DNA of 64,000 nt from Zymoseptoria tritici IPO323 (lineage: Eukaryota > Ascomycota > Dothideomycetes > Mycosphaerellales > Mycosphaerellaceae): NCBI RefSeq assembly GCF_000219625.1, contig NC_018215.1:2294001-2358000 (forward strand). The letters run 5' to 3'. Shown here one piece after another: positions 50,442 through 62,562 of this stretch. The stretch's first letter is position 1, and every line of letters starts with the position of its first letter. The translations under genes were made by a program, and so were the position numbers. The notes under the pieces were generated by a model that saw nothing but the letters and a program-made list of their open reading frames with translations, had not been told where the DNA came from and did not search any database.

Positions 50442-52224
50442 GGTCGAATTATGTGCTGTTATGCTGTGGTGATCTCGCGCGTAATCTCATGGATGGTCCG
50501 GTTGGTGACCTCGTTGGTGACCTGGTCGATGATGAAGAGGAAGGAAGGAAGGAAGGCGAAAGTTTTATGAAGGTGTTCTTTCTCGGGCTGTTGTGTCAGT
50601 GAATGGGTCCATTCCCGGAACAGACATGAATTTAGGAGAAACGTGAGGACGAAGCAAACAGCTTTTCGTGAAGCGTGACCAGCCCAGGGACGACGCGTAG
50701 GCTTCTTCTTGGAAATCTTGAGGTCAGCAGACGATGGAGGCGCAGCTCCCGGAATAGGATTATGTTCGCAAATTCATCTCGAAGATGCTCTGCTTGGCAC
50801 GTCTTCGAATCAGTCTATCCCTCACTGTCCGACAAGAAGTGCTGTTATTCAGTCGCAAGTGTAAGGTACCTCCAAAGGAGAGTGCTGTACAGAAGCGTCA
50901 TAGCGCCGATCTACATATCGGGCCCCCAAAATCGCAGGGGTGTGTTCCTGGGGTCAACATTATTAGCCGGACGACAAGTTGTAACAAAGACAACCACTGT
51001 ACATGTACACGTACATTAGCAGGACGATTCAGTAGACGTGCGGGGACACGTGCAGGTAGTCTGACAGGAAGGAAAAGAAGGCGTGCCGGTACGTGTACAG
51101 GTAGGCGCCTAGGTAGGTAGGCGTACAGGTAGGCGTACAGGTAGGCGTACAGGTAGGCGTACAGGTAGGCGTACAGGTAGGCGTACAGGTAGGCGTACAG
51201 GTAGGCGTACAGGTAACTTAGTAGGCATGCTTCATAGCCGTGCAGATAAGCTGGCAAGACATGCTAGATAACCGTGCGGATAAGTTAGTGGACACGCTGT
51301 ACTGTCGTGCATCTGGCCAGGCATGCTAAATTGTCGTACTTGGCAAGACGTGCTAACAGTCGTGTTCGTATGCTCATACACTCTGGTGTTACCCGGTACC
51401 TGGGATGCTGCCCTGTTCTCTCAAAAGCCAAATCGCATACCACTGTACATTAGACTACAACTCTTACACGATGCAAGGTGTCGTTCTTCGAGTCTTCATG
51501 GTGATGGTTTGCTCAGCAGCCAGGCCAGTGCAGCCACCGAATGAACGAAATCTCTCATCCCATCTGCCGCGAGATCCCGATCTACGGACGCCAACGGGAA
51601 GGCCATTCAGATCTGTCACCTGTCTCGGCTTTGTTCCTTGTCTCAGTGCGACTTGAGGACTCGACTCTCACATTTACCTTGTACTTGAGGCCTCAATCTG
51701 CTCTCCCCAATACTGATGAATTCACATGTTTACCACTCCGCTCCTCTTCTCGCATTCCGTCTTCATATTTGACAAAAACACATCGTTCCGCATCAGCCGC
51801 TCCGTCAGATCTTGCGTGTAGGCAGCATTTGGCTTTTCCTAGCTCCAACCTTCGCAACGTCGAGAAGGGCTGGCCGCGTTCCATGGCGCCTCTGCCGGAA
51901 ACCGACGTAAATCCCAGGTACCGGCAGCGTTCTTCGAAGTTCGCGCGCTGAGCGATAGATGCGACAACAACAAGACCTCATGAGATTTCACCCACTATCG
52001 CAGTCTCTCGCTTTGCCTACAGAATCTACCTATCGACCCCTCCCACGCCCTGCCCCGAGGCCTGCGCTTCCGATCAACTCCGGCACATATCTGAAACTGG
52101 AACCTCTAGAGATCGCCAGACCGCCACGATTTTAAGAGGTGGATGAAGAGCGTACACAATCACACGGAGCCGGCGTCAAGCGCCTGGGGACGTAGGGGAG
52201 CGCATTGCGATCCATATTTTCGCC
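50442..52224. promoter_or_regulatory. Divergent upstream region of the WLM protease and the histidine kinase
   Basis: 1.8 kb between two outward-facing start codons. It contains the 12-bp minisatellite at 51117-51212 and, around it, looser repeats of CGTGC...GGCA(A/T)G(A/G)C(A/G)TGCTA. Several short frames are not supported. The long length fits a regulated promoter for the kinase. Confidence 0.45.
51117..51212. repeat. 12-bp minisatellite, eight copies
   Basis: GTAGGCGTACAG occurs eight times without a mismatch, with degenerate units on the left. On the minus strand it would read as a YLYA repeat, but this is a by-product of the period. Confidence 0.95.
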
Positions 52225-55200
52225 ATGGATCCTCCTACACGTCCCGCCGAGGTATCACGAGCACGAGTCTCTTTTAACGACAGCCCGCAACACAGTCCGC
52301 CGCCGCCCTCAGTGGACGGAATACAGGATGAGTCCGCAGAGCGAGATGGCTACTTCTCCGCCGACGACAGTGGATCGGATCGATGGGAAGAGGGCACTGC
52401 ATCACCGCCAGCCCGCAGACGAGCGTCGCTCGCCATTCGCATCCCGCCCAACCAAATGAAGACGGAATTGGCCTTCGCCGCGATGCAATACCTTCCAATG
52501 CCAGTGATGGTGCTCTCCTCCACAAAGAACGTCATCATGGCCAACGAAGCGATGGGCAGACTGCTGGGCATCGATCCGGAGTACGAAGACGAAACGACCG
52601 AGACCGATTTGCTCGGCCAGCTGGACGGTCGAGAAGAGAAGAGCGCGACCGAAACACTATACGGAGCGACAATGGCGGAACTAGGCGTGGACTTGCTGCA
52701 GAACGGCAATGCAGTATTCGTAGCTTGGGAGGACTTTCTGGAGACTCTTGTGGACGATGCATCTCGAGCGCAAAGTCGCGGCACGAACCTGAACACACAT
52801 CACGAAAGACGCCTAGATCATGACAGTACACCAACAGGAACGCGCGGACGCTCGACTTCAACCAGCACGAGTCGCTCCAACAAGTTTAGTGACCAGAGAG
52901 GGTCCCGTACAGAGGTTCACGATTCCGTGATGGATGTGGTGTTCTCTACACATCGAGATCCCAAGACAGGATTGCCCCTGGCTTCACGAACCGAGATGTC
53001 CGATCATGTACAAGCTCGGATGATTGTGTCGGTGTGGGCTACTGAAGACAGCCAGTACTTCACATTGACTTTCACAGCTGCACAGTCCGATTCGTCGTCG
53101 AGCGCCTCGACTTCTACCAAAACCACCAGTCGCACGGTGTCTCGCACGGCAACCTCGTATTCCAACAGCACCCATTCTAGCGCCAGTTCTCGGTCTGGAG
53201 CGCGGAGATCCGCGGTACAAAGCCCTCCAGCAGCGAGTTATACGGCCAGCCCAACGACCATGCCACGGATGGATTTTCCTCCTCGCGGCCCACCTGGCAA
53301 AAGCTCTGTCGCGGCACCTTCCATGTTCAGCAAGACGACTAAGCTGAAGGAAGCTCTGCTGAATAGCATGTCCATACCCGCATACGCCATGTGGAAAGAC
53401 GAATCCTTTGGCATTCCCAACATCGCTGCCGTCAAACTATTATATCCGTGGATCGAGGACGGCAAATTCGACTCTAGCGAGCAGGCTCGTGACTTTCTTT
53501 CTCACTACGTGCTTTATCGACCCGACTTCTCGGAAGAAATACCTCTTGCCGAGTTTCCGATCATGCGGCTCATGAAGGAGCAGCAAGGATTTGAAGGCTA
53601 CCGCGTCGGCATGTAAGTAAAGTACAGGGCGGAGAGCACCTCCAGCTTGGTTCAAACCTCCCTGAACACTTCCCTAACCTGCTTTCCACTTGTAGGTACA
53701 GCGTCAAAGACGGTAGCCAGGTTCTATACGACACCAGCGGAGAGCCTCTGCTCGACGAAAAGGGAGAATTCATCGGTGGGCTGGTCCTATTCCACGACGT
53801 TACAACTTTTACACGCACGATCGATCAACAACAACAGGTGAACGAACGACAGTTTGAGAATATTTGCAATATGATTCCCCAGATGATCTGGACGACGACT
53901 CCAGAGGGAGCGCATAATTACTACAGCGACAGATGGTACAGCTACACAGGGCTGTCTGTAGAGGAGAGCGCAGGCGAGGGATGGCTGAATGCATTTGATG
54001 ATGATGATTTGCAGGTCGCGGAGCCCAAGTGGCGACACAGCCTGGCCACGGGAGATGAATACCGCACCGAATACCGCTGTAAATCAGCCAGCGGAGAATG
54101 GAGATGGATGCTGGGAAGTGCAACACCCATGAAAGACGAGAACGGAGAGATTTTGCAATGGTTCGGCACCTGCACCGACATCCACGAGCAAGTCATCGCC
54201 CGCGAGGAAGCCAAGCAAACCCGCGCCCAGCTCGAGCGAGTCATGGAACACGGCGAGGTCACGCTCTGGTCCGTCGACCGGGACTTCACAGTCACCTTCT
54301 CCGAAGGCCGCTCCATGCACTCCGCGAGCGACAGGGAAACGCTACCCTCCAACGACCGCTCCCAGGTCGTCAGCCTCAATATGTGGAACGTCCTTGCATC
54401 CCAAGGTCGCGCTTCCGAGAGGTCGAATTTCGAGGGACCGATGCGGGAGATCCTGGCGGGTCGGTCGACCAGCGAGACGATCGAGTCGCAGATTGCGACT
54501 AACAAGCGCTGGTATCGCACGAGATTGTATCCGCTGTTGAGGCAGGAGAGGTTTGGAGGGATTGAGGGCGAGGCTTTTGTGGACGGTGTGGTAGGTGTGA
54601 GTATGGACGTCACGGAGGTGAGGAAGGCGGCGGAAGAGGTGGCGCAGAGGGATCGCGAGAATGCGCATTTATTGGCGCAAAGTGTGGCTGCGAAGGAGGC
54701 GAGTAAGATGAAGAGTCAGTTCTTGGCGAATATGTCGCATGAGGTAAGTCTGTACAGCAGGAGGTCTGTTGCATGGCTGGGGGTCTTCTCTTGGGCTGTG
54801 CTAGCAGGTCTCGGCTTTCATCCGCAACTTTTGGTTCTGTTCAATGCTGACTCCTTTATTGATACGTACGCCGATCGCTGGGGTTATAGGCATGTCCGAA
54901 TTATTGCTGGACGACGACCCGGGAGAGTTGAGCAAAGAGCAAAGAGAATGCGCCGAAAACATCCAGCGAAGCGCAAACGGGCTGCTCACGGTTATCAACG
55001 ATATTCTCGACTTCTCCAAGGTCGAAAGCGGTCGTCTGGACATTGAGGAAGTGCAGTTCGATCTATCGGTTGTCATTCGTGATGTCAACAAGATGCTGAG
55101 CTTCGCCGCGGAACGAAAGGGACTCAAATACGTGGACGATATCCAACAGCTCAAGTCATGGAAAGTCATGGGCGATCCTGGACGATTGCGGCAGGTCATC

Positions 55201-56751
55201 ACCAACCTCTTGACGAATGCCATTAAGTTCACCACCGAGGGCAGTGTCACAATGAAGGTCAAGACTCTAAAAGAGACTGATGACATGGTCCAACTCCAGT
55301 TCGAAGTTCAGGACACCGGCATTGGAATCGAAGAGGAGGTGCGCCAGAAGTTGTTCAAGCCTTTCTCGCAAGCCGATAGCTCGACCGCCCGACGCTTTGG
55401 CGGGACGGGTCTTGGGCTGACCATCAGCAAGAACCTCGTCGAACTCATGCGCGGCACCATTTCCCTCGAATCCACTCTAGGCGTCGGTACGACAGCAACG
55501 TTTTCCATACCCTTCCATAAAGCGCCCTACCAATCGGACAACTCGCCCCTGGTCGACCTCAACCTCACCACTATCCCCGACCGCTTGCAATCTGACCTCT
55601 CCGTGTCCCGCCACGGTTCCGAACACAATAGTGGACCACCTACACCTACCCTACCACGGTCTAACAGCAATAACCAAACGCACCAACGACAACCATCCAA
55701 TGTCGTGATCCCCAAGACCTCCGCTCCGTGGTCCAACACTTCCGCTGAGGATCAGGAATTAAGCGATGAAGACCGTAACGCCACCGAAGTCCTTGTGGTA
55801 GAAGATAACCCCATCAACCAACAAATCGCCCTTAAAACCATCAGAAAGCTCGGCTTTCCCGTCCGCGCTGTCTGGAACGGCAAAGAAGCTCTCGACTACC
55901 TGGCCTCCCCATCCTCCTCCCAACCTCGGCCGGACATCATCCTCATGGACGTCCAAATGCCCATCATGGACGGCTACAAGGCGACCTACACTATCCGCAA
56001 CTCACCGCTCTTCACCTCCTCTCCTCTTCTGCAATCCACTCCTATCGTCGCCATGACCGCGTCCGCAATCCAAGGCGACCGGGAAAAATGCCAAGCCGCA
56101 GGAATGGACGACTACCTCGCCAAGCCCGTCAAGAAACCCCATCTTGAGAAAATGCTCGTACGCTGGGCGATTGAAGGGAGGAAGAAGCGCGCCGAAATCG
56201 CGGCGAACCCCCGTGGCAAGACATTGGCTGTGCGTCCGCCGATTGATCGTGCCAGGAGCTCTTTCGCGAGTGATGAGCGCAGTGTGGGCAGTTTGCAGAC
56301 GCCACAGGAGCAGATTGAAGGACAGCTGGAACGCATGGAGTATGCGCACCGAGCGGCGTTTGAGCAGAGCGCTGAGTCGGAAGGCGATCGAGGATTGAGA
56401 CAGCTACGCGCTGAAGAACAAGCTATTGCTTTACGGGATCACGAACTGATTGAAGCCGGCGAAGATCCGAAGACCAAAGTAGGGAGGAACGTTGGCGAAG
56501 ACGATGAACGACTCGAAAGCGAGGGAAAGGGCGAGGCTCTGACGACGGAGAATATGCATAAATTTGCGCGGGACGCGAGGCTGAGCAAACTAATAGATGG
56601 TGCTGCGGATGCAGATGGAGATGCGAGCAGCAGTCTGGCGAATAATGCGGCGGAAACGGAGACGGTCAGCGTGGCGCCTGCTTCTGCTGCGCCACCACCA
56701 GTGTTGGTCGGCACGGCCGCGAAGAGGGCAAGTGTGGTGGAGCGGCGATGA
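52225..56751 (+). CDS. Hybrid histidine kinase with PAS domains and receiver domain
   Basis: Exons 52225-53612 and 53696-54743 and a third ending 56751; intron 1 is 83 bp (GTAAGT...TGTAG). About 1,441 residues, no membrane segment. N-terminal PAS-like region near 80-110 (LPMPVMVLSSTKNVIMANEA), a second near 370-500, and a clear PAS/PAC near 520-630 (PQMIWTTTPEGAHNYYSDRW ... WFGTCTDIHEQV). H-box SQFLANMSHE with phospho-accepting His about 811, then IRTPIAG after intron 2. N-box NLLTNAIKFT, G-boxes DTGIGI and GGTGLGL. Receiver VLVVEDNPINQQ with phospho-Asp in ILMDVQMP (about 1173) and Lys in YLAKPVK. A cytosolic sensor feeding the HPt-response regulator relay is expected. Intron 2 lacks an AG at the position that restores SHEIRTP; using the nearest AG (54806-54807) adds 18 residues inside the H-box helix. 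Confidence 0.93.
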
Positions 56752-57840
56752 AGTGAGCGTGATCTGGTCATAATTTGGGTGGTACAGCACCTAGGCATTC
56801 GGTTTCAGGTTCGCAGCATCGGGATGGGTGGGACACAGCACCGCCTGATTGTTGATGTTAGAGATAGAACGGACTTTGCGAAAACCAGGCATTAGCATTG
56901 ATTATGGAATGATTTAACGAGGCCTCCATGGCATGGCCCCCGGACGCTTTTGGCGCGTGGCCATTCGCTATTTGGCGCTTGTCTCCGCGAAATGAGCATG
57001 GTGCACAGACAAGCGAGCTGAAGTTGCGATACGGATCATACGAGGCCACGAGCGTCGGCAAAGACGGAAGTAAGCACTAGTTCTAGTTCTAAGGCGCCCG
57101 AAGTTGCGAGGGACAGCGACTGGCGTACGATACTGTACACGAGAGCGGTGAGGTATACTTTCGTTCAGAAGGTTCGCAAGACTGTTCTGGCCGCCGGAGG
57201 CTCTATTGCGGAGGTCGCACGCCAAAGCGCCAAACAACGAAATGCTATTGAAACGGAAAGCGCCAAACAGCACTCCGAGCATGGCTTTCTGACCATCAAG
57301 GGAAATCATGGTGTGATACGACCAGGCACCTGCAACGATCCTGGCCTGGACCGTCACACGGACGACCAGATTCTTTGTCGATGATCTCCGCAGGTGTCAA
57401 GTCCAAGGCATGAAAGCATTGATTATGGAATGCTTTTAAGAGGCTTTCGCACGAGCGGGACCAAAGGATTGAAGCGAGCGCTTGAATTGTCCATTCTCGA
57501 CACTCGCGACGGTGATCGCGTTCCGTTGCTATGCTGACCACCAAAGGAAAGCCATGCAAAAGCCGATGTGATATGACGAGGCACCTGCAACGATTCTGGC
57601 CTGGACCGTCACATGAACGACTATATTCCATGTCGATAATCTCCGCGGGTGTCTTACCTAGGTCCCAACGAATCGACGATTCGAGCCAGCTCGACGGACG
57701 TATATTGACCGCCCACTTCCACGTCTGCGCTGACGTTCCTCCTTCGTCCTCGAACCAACAGCAAAACCAGCCAACACACGGAGCTCAACAACACCACAAC
57801 CAAAACCGAGACACCACCAAAACCGAATACGACAAGAACC
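56752..57840. other. Intergenic region with an 86-bp direct duplication
   Basis: 1.1 kb between the kinase and the Cys-rich secreted gene. The block 57313-57398 recurs at 57568-57653. A shorter string CATTGATTATGGAATG occurs near 56893 and 57416. No gene supported, though this is the upstream region of the secreted gene. Confidence 0.55.
57313..57653. repeat. 86-bp direct repeat pair
   Basis: 57313-57398 and 57568-57653 share GGCACCTGCAACGAT, CTGGCCTGGACCGTCACA and ATCTCCGC with about ten substitutions between the copies. Start-to-start spacing is 255 bp. Confidence 0.85.
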
Positions 57841-58227
57841 ATGCAAATCTTTCAGGTCTCGATCATCCTCGCAATGGCTTCGGTCGCCTTTGCCGGCGTA
57901 CGTACCCCATGCTGCGCGCTCTCCACACGATTGCTTCAATGTCATTAACAACACACCAGAAATGCTTCTTCCCCAAGGGCGACCTGTTTGGCCATTGCGA
58001 TACGGGCGTCTATAGCGCTGGCGGGAAAGGAGAGGCCACCATCTGGGAATGCGACGTGGTTCGTACCTTGCATGTGCCTACTGCACGCAAGAGATTCAGT
58101 TGATGCCGCTGACACATTGTTCCTTCTTGTACAGGAAAGCAGGTGCGACTACCCAAACGCTCCGTGCTCCCTGGGCAAGTACTTTCCCAGGGCTTCTTGC
58201 GCGTACCAGGACAACGGCCCTCCGTAA
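57841..58227 (+). CDS. Small cysteine-rich secreted protein (candidate effector)
   Basis: Exons 57841-57897, 57960-58058 and 58135-58227; introns of 62 bp (GTACGT...CACCAG) and 76 bp (GTTCGT...GTACAG), both phase 0. The 82-residue product has a signal peptide (MQIFQVSIILAMASVAFAG) exactly filling exon 1, then six Cys in a mature part of about 63 residues: KCFF, GHCD, WECD, SRCDYPNAPC and ASCAY. An even Cys number suggests three disulphides. No known family recognised. The start follows ACAAGAACC, a normal fungal context. An alternative donor three bases earlier would drop one Val. Signal-peptide-only first exon, small size and Cys content are the usual marks of fungal effectors or antimicrobial-type proteins; the role is inference. 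Confidence 0.78.
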
Positions 58228-59447
58228 GCGGAGTACAGCGAACGGGCCGGAGGAGACTCAGTCGCCAGCGGAGAGGGTGATTGATGACGGAGAGCATGTT
58301 GTTGTTGTTGTGCATGCTGGGCGAGGGCAGGATTGGATCTCATGGCTATTCTCAACTTCCGCGTGCTGCACCTGGCCGACCCTTGCGCGGTGCAGATGAC
58401 TTCGTTCGATTTCGGCTTGAGACATTTTGAGATAGACCATTGAGAATTGGTGATTTCTTTTCTCTACTGCATCTACCTTTCATGTGTCTTTCTTTCCATG
58501 CACCATAACCAAGCATAAATCAAGGTCTCGCTGGAGCGTCAGGACGTAATTCGGTTCGGAAGACAAACGAAATAGGAGGAAGCGAGGAACCAGACATTGG
58601 GGATCCTCTTTTGCTCAATCTCCACCTGCTCTGGTCTTGCTTCACGGTATACAACATGGCGGTACCTCCCTTTCAAGTTGACCCCTCTTAAGCGCCTGAG
58701 ACAGGATATGCATAGCCATGACTTGACGAGCGCCAATGACGTCTCCTTCTTCTTCTTCTTCCTCTTCGTTCGAGACACACGGTGCCGTGCAGTGTTGCCC
58801 TGATTGAGCTTGGCTGAGGCGGAGGAGGTTCAGTGCGTGGAGCTCCAGGCCACGATTTCGACTTGATCGACGAGGGAATGTCCAGATTGCGCCAAATGGA
58901 ACGGACGGGCTCGGAAGGAAGAGGGGAGGGTTGGATTATGATAGGAGTAAAGGATTGTACAGTAATTCCACTCCAGTGGCGAAATGAGACGAATCGAGGT
59001 CCAAGAGAGATTCAAGGAATCCAAGCTTCTCTTTTACCTCGACTTCCACTCGCTTCACTACCAGTCGGTCGAAGCAGACTCCAGCTGTCAGCTCCGTGAT
59101 TGTATCACTTATGCGCAGTGCCGTGAATAAAGCAAATGCTCGTGAAGAGAGTGAGAAAGGTGAGTTCGCAACAAGGCCAGACCTATCGAGAGGTCAACAG
59201 CACCAAGGCTTGAAGGACACAAGGAAGAACAGGAGACGCACTGGAAATGCGACGGAAATTTTCGTTGTACTTCGCTCGCCCTTTTCTACTTTCGACGGAC
59301 CCTGCCTCGACTTCGCAATACCTCCAATTCCAGCGACTGCGCTCGCCGTATAAGTTGTACACCCAGCTAGTATGATACAGTATATCCAGGCGTTTAGAGG
59401 ATGGTCTGTACACATCGCAATTAGCACGTTCATCACCAAATCAAGGA
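58228..59447. other. Spacer between convergent genes
   Basis: 1.2 kb between the stops of the Cys-rich gene and the BTB gene. Holds a TTC/CTT-rich tract near 58746. No gene seen. Confidence 0.45.
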
Positions 59448-60321
59448 TTATCTCAAACTCACCCTCTGCCTCTTCCTTCCACTCTGTCCACCGGTACTCT
59501 GCCCCTCCTGCCTCTGACTCCTCTTCTCCTGCGCATCGAGCACCAAGCTGAGCACATCGAAACCAAACTGCGGGAACTCCAAACACATCCTCTTGAACTC
59601 CTGCTCGGCCTCGTGGCGCAGAACATGCGACCTCGTCGCCCAGAAAGTAGCCACGGGCTTGCGGATCGCCTCGTCGTCCGCGTCGCTCTCCTTGTACACG
59701 AAACGCGCGTACGCGATCTCGCCCTTGGCGGTGGAGTTGGTGAGGTGGATTTTCTTGTGCGCGAGGGCGGAAAGTTGTGGGAGACCGTAGCGTTTCGCCA
59801 GGGTGTAGACGCGGGCATGACGGAGGAGACCCACGCCGTCGTTATCGGGGGAGGGCACGGAGGCGTCGTATTCCATGTTTGTGCTGCCCGAGAGGGTGGG
59901 GAAGTAGTCGGATTTGTAGAGGTATTCGAGGACGGAGGCCGTGGCCATGAGGTCGTCGTGGGGCAGGGCGATGCGGCGGGCGGAACCGGTGAGTTGGCTG
60001 ACGGCTTGTTCGAAGAAGGGAGCTTTGGTGAGGAGGGCTTGGTGGGCGTAGAGTGTTTGCGCTTCGGCGCCGGAGCCGACTACGAGCTCGACGATGGGGG
60101 AGGAGAGGTAGCTGGGATTGAGGTTAGTTGAGTGAGGTAAGACGGAATGATTGCGAGAAGACGTACTCCAGGAAAGTGGTGCGAGTCGGGATGGTAGGCT
60201 CAATGTCTTCGAGGCCGCCGGGAGCAGTCTCGTCAGCGCCCTCGTCGACGTTGTCCTCTGCCATTTCCTCGTCGACGTTAGTCTCGTCCTCGATGACAAT
60301 CTCGGTCTCCGGGTCAGCCAT
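59448..60321 (-). CDS. BTB/POZ-domain protein
   Basis: Exons 60321-60167 and 60111-59448 with a 55-bp intron give 272 residues. The N-terminus is acidic (MADPETEIVIEDETNVDEE). The BTB fold starts after the junction with YLSSPIVELVVGSG, LYAHQALLTKAPFF and the end of the core VLEYLYKSDYFP. A helical back half follows with HARVYTLAKRYGLPQLSALA, typical of fungal BTB proteins, and a basic end GRKRQRVSLR. BTB domains dimerise and can bind Cullin-3; no second domain is seen here. A GTGAGT just before the stop could be a donor for a further short exon, so the very end is less certain. Confidence 0.88.
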
Positions 60322-61205
60322 TGTGATGGTTTGAGATGGTGAAAAGTGAGTGCGAGCTGAAGCAATATGATGCGACAATGAAGCGAGCGAATGGAAAAGT
60401 GGAGAGACGATGCGCGATGGATGGTCGAGGTTGTCGCAAAGTAGAAGAGCGAGTTGCTGTCGCAAAAGCAGTTCGAGGAGCTCCAAAGCTTGGTGGCTGG
60501 AGAAGTGAGCTAGTGAGATTAGCGCTAACCTGTTCCTGACTTCCGTGCAAGGATGGTCGAGCTGAGAGATGTCGATGTTGTCTGCTGCAAGTATCAGTCT
60601 CCGTTCACATGCCACAGCGACATACTCGTGCAATGCGTTCAATGAGGATGGCATGCAGCTGCCAAATGATCGATCCTAGGCCTGCTGCTTCGGAAGCTTT
60701 ACATCTACGAAGATCACTCCGGCCGCGCTTCCACGCATCACTGCCGACCACTGTACAATCACTTGGGTCTAGAAACGCGTCTTCAGATTTCATGAAATTC
60801 CATTCAGGGGTCCGATCGACTCTCGCAGAAGCCAGCTTCATTCTCGCCAGCAGAGGTACTACAGTTTGACCATGGTCAAAGCTGCCCGGCTAGCAGTGTA
60901 GCAATGAAGCTCACGCTTCCTGCTGCCTGCCATTCCCTCCATATTCATGCAGGGACTTCGCCTCAGTGCTCTCCTTTGGGAAAAAATCATCCAGTCGTAT
61001 ATTCACATCGTAAAAAGTCCCTCCACCAGCTAGTTGTATTCCTTTCGAGGCGGGTGTCCCATCATCGTAGGCGGAGCTGAGCTGAACTGGATCGAGCGAA
61101 ACGCCTCCCAAGAATATCTCCTCCTCGAGTCCGCTGTGTAAGACTCAAGAGAGGGCGCTGCCAATCTTATACCGCTAGTAGTTCTCTTAGACCTGACGAA
61201 CGCGC
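60322..61205. other. Upstream region of the BTB gene and 3' flank of the RING gene
   Basis: 884 bp. Open frames on the minus strand overlap the BTB 5' region and lack support. Nothing else recognised. Confidence 0.45.
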
Positions 61206-62562
61206 TCATCGGACAGTCCTCGTTCCAGCTTCGAGTTGCGCCTCCTGCGTGCGGCTCTCCTCTCCTCGTCGCAGTCTCGGCAGCATTGATCGCCACGTGC
61301 TGGTGGGTGGTGTTTGAGTAGTAATAGTAGGATCGGTAGAAGGATTCGTCGTGCCGGCCGTGGGTGTGGTGGTCGTCGCACTCTGCGCGCCAGGTCTCCA
61401 TCGTCCAAAGAATCCCGGTCTCGCCGCCCCATTCGTCGTCGTATTCGTCGTCCTCGCAGCACGATTTCTCCTCGCACCTCCCGGCCCATTCATCCTCTCC
61501 TGCACCTGATCTCCCAGGAAGAAGCCTCTCGACGTCAAAATCATGTGTGGCCTGAAACCGCCTGGTCCAATCCACGTGTGAGAAGGATACGTTGGCATCG
61601 AGCCTCTCTCGCCATCAGCTGCAGCATCGCGTGGCTTGGGAACGTAGTAGTCGGCCTTGCACAGTGGACAACATGCACGACGGGATGTCAGCCAGGGATC
61701 GACGCAGGAGCCGTGGAAGGCATGCCCGCATGTTAGGCCGCGCACATCATCATCGTCGTCGAGTGTGTCGATACAGATGGCGCAGGTATCACCCGGAACG
61801 TCGAGCATTTCAGCGGGCGCAGCGGTTCGGATCGGGTCGTCTTCATCGTCGTCGTCGCCTGTTCCAACGGAGCTGGACCGAACAGCGGTGTCGTTCTTCT
61901 CGGCCACAAGGTCGGTGCTGGTGGTCGCTTGGGGTGTAGGTTTGTTGGTAGTGTTGCCTCCTGTGACGGCTTCGGCATGATCTTGTTGCGCGATAGCAAG
62001 CGCGGTTTGTGGAGGTGCTGTGTCTGCTACTGTTCCTCCTACCATCGAGCTATTCACACCCTCGACCCTTCTCACACTGGCTGGGCGACTCGGCGAAGTA
62101 GGAACACCTCCTTCAGGCACGCCCACGGCTTCGCGACTCGAGCGAAAGACTTTGTATTTGGTGAGCGGAAACCGCTCGTTGACCTCTTGCATAGAAAGGA
62201 GCTTCTTCTCCTTCCTCCTCCTTCGGTGGCCCGGTGGCATGTTATCGAGATCGATGGGTTCGCCATGTTCGTTGAGGATGCGCGCGGCGCGGTTGCGGGC
62301 ATTGTATCGAAAGCAGTACTTAACGCCAACGATAATCCTGCGAAGCATGTTGTTAGCATCTTGCGTAATATTCACGGACGGCGGTCAGAAAGGGCGGGAA
62401 GCGCCGTGAGGCAGCGCAAGCTTACCATAAATTCGTGAAGACGACGCCGAAGCCCAGCGCGACAAAGAAAAGCAGTGGGTTGTTGGAGTTGCTCTTGCCG
62501 TCGTGCTTTTCAGTCGAGCCAGTCGTGGTGGCAGCAGGCGCCGCCGAAGTGGTAGAAGACAT
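61206..62562 (-). CDS. Membrane-anchored RING-H2 E3 ubiquitin ligase
   Basis: Exons 62562-62426 and 62337-61206 with an 88-bp intron give 422 residues. Exon 1 starts MSSTTSAAPAATTTG and leads into one hydrophobic segment that crosses the junction (LLFFVALGFGVVF then TNLWIIVGVKYCFRY, about 27-50), a probable transmembrane helix. The RING-H2 finger at about 228-270 reads CAICIDTL...LTCGHAFHGSCVDPWL...CCPLC, with the Cys3-His2-Cys3 ligands intact. The region between is polar and acidic, and the C-terminus Thr/Pro-rich. It resembles the single-span RING ligases of endosomal or vacuolar membranes. The last part could hold another intron, but the frame is open to the TGA. Confidence 0.9.

Noticed and set aside
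50898..51257. Minus-strand frame encoding repeated YLYA
   Set aside because: Produced by the 12-bp minisatellite; the period is a multiple of three so any frame stays open.
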